Notes under the pieces: generated by a model
Told to the model about the DNA's origin: nothing
What the model saw: the letters and a program-made list of their open reading frames with translations, nothing else
The model's database searches: none
Made by a program: the position numbers and the translations under genes
NCBI GenBank assembly: GCA_002499445.1
Contig: DALS01000055.1
Span: 104,591 to 168,590, forward strand
Origin: Methanosarcina sp. UBA293
GTDB taxonomy: Archaea > Halobacteriota > Methanosarcinia > Methanosarcinales > Methanosarcinaceae
DNA: 64,000 bases
Direction of reading: 5' to 3'
Shown: in pieces, positions 43,854-52,534 of the stretch
Layout: each line of letters begins with the position of its first letter
Numbering within the stretch: position 1 is the first letter of the stretch

Positions 43854-44531
43854 TTTTCATCCCTGTACTTTTTAGTTGTAAATCTCCAACTCTGTAGGAA
43901 TTCTCTGAAATAAGGAAACTCAATTTATTTAAACTGAGTTGCCTGATATTTTACTTCTTTATTTCAGAGCCTATTTAAGCTGATTAAGATAGGTCTTCTA
44001 CAAAACCAAGTCTCCAGGTGTGAAAAAACTATCCACAGAAAGTATTATCTGTCAATCTGGGACAGATTAGCCTTTTTTAATTTTAGGGTTTCATACTATT
44101 AACTGGAGTAAACTTTACCAGTTTCTTTTTTTTAAAGTCTCTAGAAAACATAGTTACAATATTTAATGACTACAGGCGTGTACAAAAAGCTTGTGTGCTT
44201 AAAATTTCTTAAATTGATTTGAGAATCGTTGAATAACTGAGGCTGTTGAGATAATTGAATCCTCTAGTTGAAATCAGAACGAAAATATCAAAATGCTTAA
44301 CTCAAAGAGAAATGATAAGAAAAGTAGTTGCATATTGTAAAGAGACTCTGAATATAAAGAAGTTAAAAGGCACCAGCACATGGTTTCCGGTTAAAGCATA
44401 AGGAAAAATAATTTAAGTATTACTTCTTGATTAAAAGATGCATCAAGAAAAGTTTAGAGGTTTTTAATCTAAATCTTCTTTAGATTTATTATACATTCAA
44501 TCTAGAGCTCTTTCCCTGAAGCTTTAGACCT
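43854..44531. other. Spacer between two minus-strand surface-protein genes
   Basis: About 680 bases, AT-rich, no recognisable gene or relic. It contains the promoter of the gene at 42246-43853. Confidence 0.4.
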
Positions 44532-45578
44532 TCAGGTTTGTTCTATATTCAGTTTCGGGTGTTGTTTTTCGTCCTCAGCATCGCTACTGTAGAATGCTAC
44601 GTAGTCTGCATTTTCGGTGTGTGTCTTGATCAGGAAACCCGTGTTTTCGTACTTTCCGCTGACATAATCATTTACAAGCTCAGTTACATCAAGCTCATAA
44701 TACCTGTTGTCAGGTAAAGTGTTGCCTTTTAAGGTGAGTGTAGCATAAGGTGTGTTACCCTGAAGAATACCGTTTTTGTCGTACCAGTCTCCTCCTGGTT
44801 GGATCCATAAAACATCGTTATCCCTACTATTCCAGGTTACATTTTCAGGGCTCCAGGCAGCAGCAGGTCTGTATACTTCCATAACTGTGTTTTTTGGTCT
44901 TTCCTTTCCATCTGGATAGAACCAGTAAAGAGAAAGGGTTGCACTGCTAATATTTTTAGCGTCACTGTATTTACTTAGGTCAAATAGAAGTAACTCTCTG
45001 TATTTTCCTATTCCAGGTCTGTTTCCAAGGTCAATATATGACTTTTCTTTGTATGCAGTGTTAGGAGCAGCCTCTTTAAGACGGTTGTCTGTTATGGAAT
45101 CTGCTTCAATTCCAGTTTCGAATCCTTGTTCAAGTGCAGGCTCTACTACAGTAGTGTTATTAAATGAAACTTCGATAGCATTAATCTGATCATTGACCGT
45201 GGTTGCATTTTTTGTTTCCTGCTCAATAGAATCCGTCGGAATAGTGTCGTTTACCATAGTCTGACTCTCATCAGTTACGGATGTATCTTCTGCACAGGAA
45301 ATATTGGTTTCGACTTTCTGCTCAAGCATATTTTCCATTACAGCAGTCTTGCTAGTTGTAGTCTGGTTATCGTTCGATGTTAAATTTTCTGCAGTTATCC
45401 AATCAGCTTCTAGGGTCTGGTTTATCTGTGCGTAATTATCTTCTCCATCATTGAAGTCTCCACTCCAATTTCCTACAATGTATACCTCGGATACACCAGG
45501 AGTGCCTAACACAGTCGGCACAGTTGTTAAAATAAAGCATGTTACCAGGATTAGGGTTCCTAGCTGTTTTCTTAGCAT
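44532..45578 (-). CDS. Secreted disaggregatase-repeat protein with the beta-helix deleted
   Basis: 348 residues from ATG 45578, which has AGGTGATA two bases upstream. The signal peptide (LGTLILVTCFILTTVPTVLG) is followed by VYIVGNWSGDFNDGEDNYAQINQTLE, a clear relic of the start of the beta-helix (VYVAGDGSGDFNCDG.DD..QINQAL). Instead of the helix, residues about 55-165 are a Thr/Asn/Glu-rich linker with many N-glycosylation sequons. Residues about 168-348 are a disaggregatase-related domain (DNRLKEAAPNTAY, SLYWFYPDG, VMEVYRPAAAW, GGDWYDKNG, YENTGFLIK). Likely a surface binding protein rather than an enzyme, if catalysis belongs to the helix. A 164-bp tract (44632-44795) reads as identical to 18814-18977. 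Confidence 0.83.
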   Translation of the reverse strand: MLRKQLGTLILVTCFILTTVPTVLGTPGVSEVYIVGNWSGDFNDGEDNYAQINQTLEADWITAENLTSNDNQTTTSKTAVMENMLEQKVETNISCAEDTSVTDESQTMVNDTIPTDSIEQETKNATTVNDQINAIEVSFNNTTVVEPALEQGFETGIEADSITDNRLKEAAPNTAYKEKSYIDLGNRPGIGKYRELLLFDLSKYSDAKNISSATLSLYWFYPDGKERPKNTVMEVYRPAAAWSPENVTWNSRDNDVLWIQPGGDWYDKNGILQGNTPYATLTLKGNTLPDNRYYELDVTELVNDYVSGKYENTGFLIKTHTENADYVAFYSSDAEDEKQHPKLNIEQT

Positions 45579-46391
45579 GATATCACCTTTGGACTGGATT
45601 TTATAAGGAGTTAAGCGAAATCAAGTCAATTCGGTTTTGTGTGATTTAGTAGAGTGGACATGTTGTGCATAGAATCATCCCTCTCCAGTCACATTATAAA
45701 GATTAGTCACTGGAGGTGGTCGGGAGCTTGAAGTTTTGTTCTAAAATCCAAAACATATTACTAACCACAAGCCAGTATTTCTTCTGGTCAAATATTCTTT
45801 TTTAATCAGTCGGGGCTTTTACCAGGTTATCTTTCTTTTCAAAATTTTCTATAAGTTAGTTATTATTTCCTTGGGTTGATACACCGGATTTATCTGCTAT
45901 TTTATATAATATGTTTGGTATTTAAGTGTCTAAATTTACACATTCAACATCTACACTTGATGATCTCTTAGTAAGATGCAGTTTTTCTAAAAGGCGAAAA
46001 GGCAGGGTTTCAGGACAATCATTATAATTAAGCAGACTTTTGTGGCGCAATTTTTAATTTCCTTTTAACTATATCTATTCTCAGAGGAAACCCAAATTTC
46101 TGGACAGCAGTCTAATACCAAAAAGCCTTTAATTGTTGAGAATTTCTTATCCATGAAAACATTAATTAGGCTGAGATAGGTATATCAAACTGCACTCCGG
46201 GCACAACCATTATTTAATGTTAGACCGGTTAAATATAGAAAAAATAAGAAGAGGAGAAACAAGTAAAATCTCAAGAACGAAGGTTTTTGTGCCTGTGTAC
46301 TGTCTGTAAAAAACTTTTTAAGAGTGAATCATAGTCACAGGGATAGTTCATATTTAGGTGCGGAAACTGGACTCTGCTACTTTCAAAAAGG
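45579..46391. other. Divergent spacer without recognised gene
   Basis: About 810 bases between the leftward disaggregatase-repeat gene and the rightward membrane protein. TATA-like TATTTTATATAATATG (about 45898-45913) could serve a plus-strand promoter; the start at 46392 would then have a very long leader. Confidence 0.4.
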
Positions 46392-48212
46392 ATGGGGGAC
46401 ATATTGTCTAGAATTACTAATAACATATTAAATTTTGTAACCTCAATTTCTCTGTTACTACTAGTTTATAGTCTCTTTATTCTTAAGGGAGTTCGACCTG
46501 AAGGGTATACGGTCAATATCTATGAGCAGCTTCCTTTTAATTTTTACCTTACCTTGCTCCTTTGCTACCTTTTAGCTTGCGTTCTGCTCCTTGCATACCG
46601 AAAAATGAGTGCAGTCCTTATACTGTTTCTTGTTCATATCACAGTGCTAATAGTTCCTCACATGCTTGGCTATGTTTCAATAGGCAGGGGAGAGGAATTA
46701 TCATATATTGGGCTTGCAGGACAGAGTTCACTTTGTAATCTTTCAAGTTTCTATGACCTTTCTCCCACTGGTCCTCTGCTTGTTTCAGCTCTGGCTCAGA
46801 TCTCAGGCTTGAAGACATCGGCACTCACTTACTTTTTGCCAGTGTTTTTTTCCATCCTGTTTATTACTGGAATGTTCCTGTTCTATCGGATTTTTATGAG
46901 TAGGGAAAAATTAGTCTCAGTAGCTTTTCTCTCCTCAATTATTCCTTATTTCGGGCATTTCCAAACATCGTCAGTTTCATATTACCTGACCTTTTGCCTC
47001 ATACCTCTCTATCTGTTTTTGCTGAGAGGCGCGCTTTCGGACAAAGATAGGGCAAAGGCTGTTTGCCTTCTTTTTATGATGCCCTTGGTTTCTTTAGCCC
47101 ACCCCTTTATTTTTGCATACCTGGCTTGTTTCTCCCTACTCCTTGCCTGCTCGAGCAAAGTACTGAAGCCCGGATTTATTCGTAATATCCTGAGTCTTAA
47201 TTTTCTCTTCCCTGACGCCCTCAGTTCAGCGGGTAGAAAAGTCCCTGTATTTATCTTACTGACATTTACCTCAGGATTCCTACTCTGTGCGAAATGTGCT
47301 CCTCAATTCTTTGCTCAATTCTTTGATATCTTCATTTCTAACCCTATCTTGCGCGCTAAAACTCTAGTAGCTGCAGGTCTTTCCACAGTACCAGGAATGG
47401 AAAATGGATTTCTCGAGTTTGTATATCTTTTAAACCTTTATTACGGCAAGTACTACATTCCTTTAATTTTTATTATAATCAATTCTGTAATAGTATGGCA
47501 GAATCGTAAAAGGTTTTGCCACCATTTTGTTCGCAGATATCCCCGCTTCCTTGCCCTCTACCTTGCAACCTTTTTCCTGGAGGTTGTTTTCCTTTTAGAT
47601 CCCTTTATTCCTTACTCTCTAGATAGGTTCGCAAACCTGAGCTTCATTATTTTTGCTCAGATTCCTTTACTGGGATATTCCCTTTACATCATTTTTCTTA
47701 GAAAAGGGCATACTCTTGGACTTGGTTCCGCAGTCCTGGTTCTTTGTCTGCTCTGGACCCTGGGGTTTTTCACATGTTTCAGCTCCCCGTATACAGGTGG
47801 AATTTCTGAAGCTGTTTCACAAAATGAGGCTGAAGGAATTCAGTGGTTGTCCGGGGTAAAAGAAAATTATTCATTTTTCGTGTTTTATACAGGTAAGGAT
47901 GGAAGCTCCCTCCTGCCAGGGGTTCCTATCAGCGACACAAACCAGACATCTGAACTTACTGAGACTCTACAAAAACCCCTTTATACTTCAAAAAATGACT
48001 TCAATGACAGTATACCTGTAGAAAAATCAGTAGAATACGAGCCTTTCTATGTAGTGGAAACCTTCTTTTCAGAGGATTTACATACTAGGGCGCAGAGTAC
48101 TGATAAAGCACTAGCTTCCGGCGGCAAAAATTCCCTTAGGGCTCAGAACGATTACTTTAGAAATAAGATTTATGATTCGCTTAATATAGAAATTTATAAG
48201 TATATCTCATGA
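46392..48212 (+). CDS. Polytopic membrane protein, possible GT-C/polymerase-like
   Basis: 606 residues with about 12 membrane helices up to residue 465 and a C-terminal soluble tail of about 140. The outer loop region GRGEELSYIGLAGQSSLCNLSSFYDLSPTGPLLVSALAQI is positioned like the acidic outer loop of the two other large membrane proteins of the island but lacks their Asp...His motif. Conserved Pro and His (SLAHPFIFAYLAC, NLYYGKYYIPL) are also seen. ATG 46392 has a weak site; TTG 46404 lies after GGGGGA and may be the true start. Polymerase, transferase or ligase roles are possible. No specific family can be named. Confidence 0.6.
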   Translation: MGDILSRITNNILNFVTSISLLLLVYSLFILKGVRPEGYTVNIYEQLPFNFYLTLLLCYLLACVLLLAYRKMSAVLILFLVHITVLIVPHMLGYVSIGRGEELSYIGLAGQSSLCNLSSFYDLSPTGPLLVSALAQISGLKTSALTYFLPVFFSILFITGMFLFYRIFMSREKLVSVAFLSSIIPYFGHFQTSSVSYYLTFCLIPLYLFLLRGALSDKDRAKAVCLLFMMPLVSLAHPFIFAYLACFSLLLACSSKVLKPGFIRNILSLNFLFPDALSSAGRKVPVFILLTFTSGFLLCAKCAPQFFAQFFDIFISNPILRAKTLVAAGLSTVPGMENGFLEFVYLLNLYYGKYYIPLIFIIINSVIVWQNRKRFCHHFVRRYPRFLALYLATFFLEVVFLLDPFIPYSLDRFANLSFIIFAQIPLLGYSLYIIFLRKGHTLGLGSAVLVLCLLWTLGFFTCFSSPYTGGISEAVSQNEAEGIQWLSGVKENYSFFVFYTGKDGSSLLPGVPISDTNQTSELTETLQKPLYTSKNDFNDSIPVEKSVEYEPFYVVETFFSEDLHTRAQSTDKALASGGKNSLRAQNDYFRNKIYDSLNIEIYKYIS

Positions 48213-48250
48213 ATAACCTTTCCGGCTTGCTTGAGGGTCAGGTTTGAGGA

Positions 48251-48303
48251 AGGCAACTTGTGATTTTAAGGTAACTTATAGCTTTAGGCAACTTACAGCT
48301 TTA
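48251..48303. repeat. Three tandem ~18-bp repeats
   Basis: AGGCAACTTGTGATTTTA, AGGTAACTTATAGCTTT and AGGCAACTTACAGCTTTA follow each other in the convergent spacer after the membrane-protein gene. Confidence 0.6.
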
Positions 48304-48390
48304 AAGTTTAGTTTTCTATTTTTTAAGAAGGGGCTTTCCATCTAAAGTTAGACTTTTTTTTCTTTTATAAGTATGCTACAGAATTCTCTT

Positions 48391-48900
48391 TTATATTTTC
48401 TTTAGTATTTTGCACGTGGCAAAGACAATTATAAGCAACCCGATAACTTCTGAGATAAAAACATTTGAAAGTCCGGGGATGTACGACCTAGTGAAAATTA
48501 TCATAAGGTAATCAAGAAAACTTCCTGAAATTGTGTCTTTTGGAAATTCCCAGCCAAAAAGCGGCCAGAAAAATACTACTGGCTTATTCCATACTTGGTC
48601 TTCAAGAAGGTGGCAAAAAGACGCTCCTGCAATTATCAGGAGTTCAGGCTTTCCCTTATTATATAAATAATACCCTGCAAGGATTAGCAGAAGGCCAAAA
48701 AGTAGAGTATGGGCAAAAATCCGCCCGCTTCCTATAGTGTCAGCAAGGATTATTCTGCCAAGAGGTTTATCGATTAAATCTGGAAGGAGTGCCCCGATTA
48801 CAATCCATGGAACGTTTACCAATAAGTTTTTTTTTGAAGATAAACGGTTCAGGATATAAAAAGTCCCCAACGTGATCCCAATATGTCCTAAAATAAACAT
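48391..48900 (-). CDS. YdjM/DUF457-family integral membrane (putative metal-dependent hydrolase) protein
   Basis: 169 residues with four to five helices. The family signature residues are present: the N-terminal GHIGITLG, GALLPDLIDKPLG with Asp residues, FAHTLL, and a late CHLLEDQVW. These His/Asp residues suggest metal binding, and the family is called a membrane-bound hydrolase without a proven substrate. It ends the surface island, convergent with the membrane-protein gene at 46392 and 93 bases upstream of the housekeeping gene mfnB start region on the same strand. The ribosome binding site is weak. Confidence 0.8.
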   Translation of the reverse strand: MFILGHIGITLGTFYILNRLSSKKNLLVNVPWIVIGALLPDLIDKPLGRIILADTIGSGRIFAHTLLFGLLLILAGYYLYNKGKPELLIIAGASFCHLLEDQVWNKPVVFFWPLFGWEFPKDTISGSFLDYLMIIFTRSYIPGLSNVFISEVIGLLIIVFATCKILKKI

Positions 48901-48993
48901 CAGACTAAAAATAGTTATTTGTTTATAATTATTTTTCGGCCGACCTGCCTGATGACCTGTCGGCGCACACTTTCAATTTATATTGAATTGATT

Positions 48994-49698
48994 TCAGGCC
49001 TGGCACTCTGCTACGAGCTTTTCTACCAGTTCCTGCCGGATCGCAGTTCTTCTATCTCCTCCGCATACCATACCTCGGACACCGATAATATCTGGCCCTA
49101 TCCTTTCAAGCACAGGAAGATCCTCAAATTTCAGAGATCCAGCAATTGCGTTTTCAAGTCCGTACTGGTGTGCGAGGTCGGTAAATCTTTTAAGTTCTTC
49201 CTCGTCCATGAATTGAAAGGTAGATTTTCCGTCCTTAATTGCCGTATCAACCATAACCACATCTATCCCAGCTTCTGCGGCGATTGAAGGGAGCAGGAAA
49301 GGAGAAATCGAATTAATACGCTTGTAGTCCGAATACCCTGAGGCAACAACTTTCTTTGTAGGGTCATAATCCTTTACAGCTCGTGTTATTTTTGTGAGAA
49401 GCTCAAGGGCCTGGTCTTCAGTCTGGATATCGTAAAGACCAACTTTAATGTAATCTGCTCCTGCAACTGCTGCTCCAAAGGCTGCAAGGGAAGCAGTTCC
49501 TGGTTTATAATTAAAATCTCCTATGGTTGCGCTTATAGGCTGCCTGCCTTGTACAGCTTCTTTCACATCCCTTATTATCCACGGGAAGTTCGCACCAAGG
49601 GAACCTTCTTTCGGGTTTTTGACATCCACAATGTCTGCGCCGCCTCTGGAAGCAATTATTGCTTCTTCTCTATCGATTGGACTTACAAGCAGTTTCAT
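48994..49698 (-). CDS. mfnB: (5-formylfuran-3-yl)methyl phosphate synthase
   Basis: 234 residues, the usual length. MfnB condenses two molecules of glyceraldehyde 3-phosphate to 4-(hydroxymethyl)-2-furancarboxaldehyde phosphate, the first furan step of methanofuran synthesis. Sequence shows the TIM-barrel opening MKLLVSPIDREEA, DVKNPKEGSLGANFPW with Lys27 (the Schiff-base lysine in the Methanocaldococcus enzyme), Lys85 in DYIKVGLYD, and Asp151/Lys155 in VDTAIKDGKSTFQF. All catalytic positions keep the numbering of the characterised enzyme. AGAGGA stands five bases before ATG. It diverges from the HisA/HisF-like gene across 112 bp. Confidence 0.95.
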   Translation of the reverse strand: MKLLVSPIDREEAIIASRGGADIVDVKNPKEGSLGANFPWIIRDVKEAVQGRQPISATIGDFNYKPGTASLAAFGAAVAGADYIKVGLYDIQTEDQALELLTKITRAVKDYDPTKKVVASGYSDYKRINSISPFLLPSIAAEAGIDVVMVDTAIKDGKSTFQFMDEEELKRFTDLAHQYGLENAIAGSLKFEDLPVLERIGPDIIGVRGMVCGGDRRTAIRQELVEKLVAECQA

Positions 49699-49810
49699 AA
49701 AAATCCTCTAACTGGACATGGAATTGGAATCATACCATGAATATTTTTCTTTTTATACAATACCCTTTATTTTATATTTTTTTATAGGATGATGCAGTTA
49801 TCGGATAAGT

Positions 49811-50545
49811 ATGTTCCGAGTAATTCTAGTCATGGATATATTTAACCGTAGTGTAGTTCTTGCAAAGGGCGGAATCAGGGAAAAGTACCGTTCGGTTTCA
49901 GATTCAAGTACCGCATGTAACAGTTCGGATCCTGTGGATATCGTGGAACATCTGCACCCCAGGGAAATCTATATCGCCGATCTTAACGTGCTTCAGGGCA
50001 AAGGTCACCTCGAAACGAATACTGATGTAATTCGCCAAGTAAGCTTAAGAGCAGATACAATGCTAGATTTTGGGGTTTCGTCTCTACAGGACATAGATAA
50101 GGCTCTTTCTATTGCAGAAACCGTTATAATAGGCACGGAAACAGGCACGCTTTCAGCAATAAAGGATGCAGCTTATAAGCATCCCGGAAGGATCAGTGTA
50201 AGCATTGATATAAAGCATGGTAAAGTCCTGAAAAAAGACCCTGAGCTTCCTGAGTCGGCCCTTGAAATTGTAAAACTATTAAATAATTTCCCCTTAAAAG
50301 ACCTTATTTTCCTTGATCTTGACAGGGTCGGAACAGCCTCGGGCTTTGATCCTGAGTTCCTTCAAAAGCTTGTTGAGTGTTCAAGGCATAGTCTGTTGCT
50401 TGGAGGAGGAGTCAAGGATATGCATGACCTTTGTACTCTTGATAAGCTCGGGATAAAAGGAGCTTTGGTTGCAACTGCCATTCATTCGGGCTATGTCCCT
50501 TCAGTCGTGCTGAGTGCAGGGCTTAAACCGGATAACGAAAAATAA
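49811..50545 (+). CDS. HisA/HisF-family TIM-barrel protein of methanogens
   Basis: 244 residues. It opens RVILVMDIFNRSVVLAKGGIREKYRSV, like HisA but with changed phosphate and active-site surroundings, and has HPREIYIADLNVLQGKG, ADTMLDFGVSSLQD, VSIDIKHGKV, FLDLDRVGTASGFD and LLLGGGVKDMHDL, the two phosphate-binding barrel ends. It belongs to the methanogen group annotated only as HisA/HisF-related, distinct from true HisA and HisF. Its reaction is unknown. Divergent from mfnB over a short shared promoter region, which hints at involvement in a cofactor pathway such as methanofuran or methanopterin synthesis. Confidence 0.85.
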   Translation: MFRVILVMDIFNRSVVLAKGGIREKYRSVSDSSTACNSSDPVDIVEHLHPREIYIADLNVLQGKGHLETNTDVIRQVSLRADTMLDFGVSSLQDIDKALSIAETVIIGTETGTLSAIKDAAYKHPGRISVSIDIKHGKVLKKDPELPESALEIVKLLNNFPLKDLIFLDLDRVGTASGFDPEFLQKLVECSRHSLLLGGGVKDMHDLCTLDKLGIKGALVATAIHSGYVPSVVLSAGLKPDNEK

Positions 50546-50659
50546 TGAGTATATCAGAATGCTTTTTATTTCAGCCCTTATATGTCTTGTATGTAATCGA
50601 GTATCTTTGTATTCGATGGCAGATTTCACTTAAAATTAGGAAATAATGAGGTTTATAGT

Positions 50660-50920
50660 ATGGCAAAGAAGGATATATCTGAAGAGAATATTGAGGAAAA
50701 GACCGAGGAGAAGAGTGTAGACGGATATGCGGAGATTAAGATGGGAGGGGGTTGGTATATGACAATATCCCTTGCACACAGTGATCGTTTTGAGAAAGAG
50801 TACATTGAACTTGCAAAGGAACGGGGAGGCGTAAAAAGGTCAAGGTTCAATCTTAACCCCACCCATGTAAGGGTGTTAGGGGAAGCCCTGATCAAATTTG
50901 CTGACGATAATGGGCTCTAA
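50660..50920 (+). CDS. Conserved-looking small hypothetical protein
   Basis: 86 residues, ATG 50660 with GAGG eight bases upstream. The N-terminal 25 residues are highly acidic (DISEENIEEKTEEK), followed by a compact region EIKMGGGWYMTISLAHSDRFEKEYIELAKERGG and a C-terminus NLNPTHVRVLGEALIKFADDNGL. Soluble, no membrane segment. The well-formed ends suggest a real gene between the HisA/HisF-like gene and the convergent tmk, but I recognise no family. Confidence 0.75.
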   Translation: MAKKDISEENIEEKTEEKSVDGYAEIKMGGGWYMTISLAHSDRFEKEYIELAKERGGVKRSRFNLNPTHVRVLGEALIKFADDNGL

Positions 50921-50955
50921 TAGGTTCAATTCTTAGATCCAATCAGTTCATCTGG

Positions 50956-51573
50956 TCAGTTCCTACTCAGGAACTCCAGAATTTTTTTCGTTACTTCCTT
51001 TTCTACGTATTTAGGAGAGCGGGAAGCATCGATTACAATAAAACGTTCGGGGTCCTCTATCGCAAGCCTGAGGAAAATTTCTCTGACTGCTCGTAAAAAC
51101 TCTAATTTTTCGAACTTGCTTTGCTCTCCTCGTTTCCCACAGCGCTCAATTGAAACTTCGGGTTTGATGTCAAAGAGAAAGGTAAGATCCGGAACAATGG
51201 TCCAGCCCTGGTGCAAATTCTTTACCCAGTCAAGGGGATTCTCAAAGCGAGTCTTCAGGGTTACGCCCTGGTAGGCATATCGGCTGTCAGAATAGCGGTC
51301 AGAAATTACAATTTTCCCGCTTTCAAGCGCAGGCTTTACAAGTTTTGCTATATGTTCGGCGTGGTCAGCTGTAAAAAGGAAGAGTTCGGCAAGCTGGTCG
51401 ATATCTAATTGGATAGCTTTTTCCACAGTATTTCCAGTAAGAGTGCTTCTTGTCGGTTCCCTGGTAAAAACAGGCCTAAAAGCCTTTATTTCAGGATTCT
51501 TCTGAAGCTTTTTTGCAACCGTGCTTTTGCCCGAGCCATCAATGCCCTCAAGTGTGATCAATTTTCCTCTCAT
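50956..51573 (-). CDS. tmk: Thymidylate kinase
   Basis: 205 residues, standard length. Phosphorylates dTMP to dTDP with ATP. The P-loop is GIDGSGKS at 10-17; FTREPTRSTLTG is the substrate-side segment carrying the conserved Arg; ISDRYSDSRYAYQG is the DR(Y/F) motif; and EVSIERCGKRGEQSKFE is the lid region with basic residues. No odd features. It is convergent with the small hypothetical gene (36 bp apart) and divergent from the DUF166 gene. Confidence 0.95.
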   Translation of the reverse strand: MRGKLITLEGIDGSGKSTVAKKLQKNPEIKAFRPVFTREPTRSTLTGNTVEKAIQLDIDQLAELFLFTADHAEHIAKLVKPALESGKIVISDRYSDSRYAYQGVTLKTRFENPLDWVKNLHQGWTIVPDLTFLFDIKPEVSIERCGKRGEQSKFEKLEFLRAVREIFLRLAIEDPERFIVIDASRSPKYVEKEVTKKILEFLSRN

Positions 51574-51748
51574 AAGTACCGTCTTCTCTCTTTAGAGACT
51601 TTTAGTCAAACGCGTTGTCTACATTTATACTCTATGGGCTTCCCGGACTCATGGTAAGGTTTCAATTCCATGTATAGCTAACGAGACAGGAAGAAATCCT
51701 GGATTAAATAAGCATCTATTTATACAATATTAAAAATAACTTGGAGTA

Positions 51749-52411
51749 ATGACTGTAATAGGAGTTATTACACGGGGCAAATACGGGCACCGCCTAATTG
51801 AGACTGTTTGGGAGTACAGTGATTTTTCAGTCTTGACTGCTGACCTGCCTGAATTCGTGCCTGGATTTATTGAAGAGCCTGATGAATACCTAGAAGCTCT
51901 TGATTTCGATAGGCGTGTCTTCTCTGCCGAAATTATAATTACTTACTCTTTGCATCCGGATCTGACTTCTGCAATTGCAAAGCTTGCGGCAGAAGCTGGG
52001 GTGCGCTCCCTTATAGTTCCGGGTGGGCCATCCAGGGCTTCAATTCCCGAACTCAAAAAGATCTCTGAAGTGTCTGGTATGGATATTGAGGTAGACGAAA
52101 TCTGCTGTAGTCTTGAGCCCAATGCTTTCAACAGACCATTTGCGGATATCTTTGGGCTTCCTGTTTTGAAGGTAAGGACAAAAGACGGGAAAATTGCTGA
52201 CGTCAAAGTAGTAAAAGGCGCTCCATGTGGGAGTACCTGGCACATGGCCAAAGAAATCGTTGGAACATTGGTAAAAGATGCACCTCCAAAAGCCGGGCTG
52301 TTGATCCAGCATTATCCCTGCAGGGCGGCACGTGGTGAATTTGGGGGAATCCATGAGTCTGGGGAATTGCATAAACAGGCGTTTATAAGAGCCCTTGAAA
52401 ATGAGGAGTGA
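51749..52411 (+). CDS. DUF166 family protein
   Basis: 220 residues of a methanogen family. Notable conserved-looking features are PGGPSRASIPELKKIS, EVDEICCSLEPN with a Cys pair, VVKGAPCGSTWHMAKEI, and LIQHYPCRAARGEFGGIHESGELHK near the C-terminus. Four cysteines in these motifs could bind metal or act in catalysis. Some databases label the family as related to thymidylate synthase; the divergent neighbour is tmk, but I see nothing that proves this. ATG 51749 follows GGAG closely. Confidence 0.85.
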   Translation: MTVIGVITRGKYGHRLIETVWEYSDFSVLTADLPEFVPGFIEEPDEYLEALDFDRRVFSAEIIITYSLHPDLTSAIAKLAAEAGVRSLIVPGGPSRASIPELKKISEVSGMDIEVDEICCSLEPNAFNRPFADIFGLPVLKVRTKDGKIADVKVVKGAPCGSTWHMAKEIVGTLVKDAPPKAGLLIQHYPCRAARGEFGGIHESGELHKQAFIRALENEE

Positions 52412-52534
52412 CTATATATTCTTTGGAAAAACATATTCTAAATATGACCTGAAAGTAGGATTCAACTTTTCGTTTTTGAAAAGCTCTTACTTTGTATCCT
52501 GCCTGGTCTCCAGTAACATTATGGGGGTGAACAA

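Noticed and set aside
43854..44531. Relic of a transposase or of a beta-helix gene in the spacer
   Set aside because: I read the spacer in all frames near both ends and found no stretch matching the paralogues or any transposase motif.
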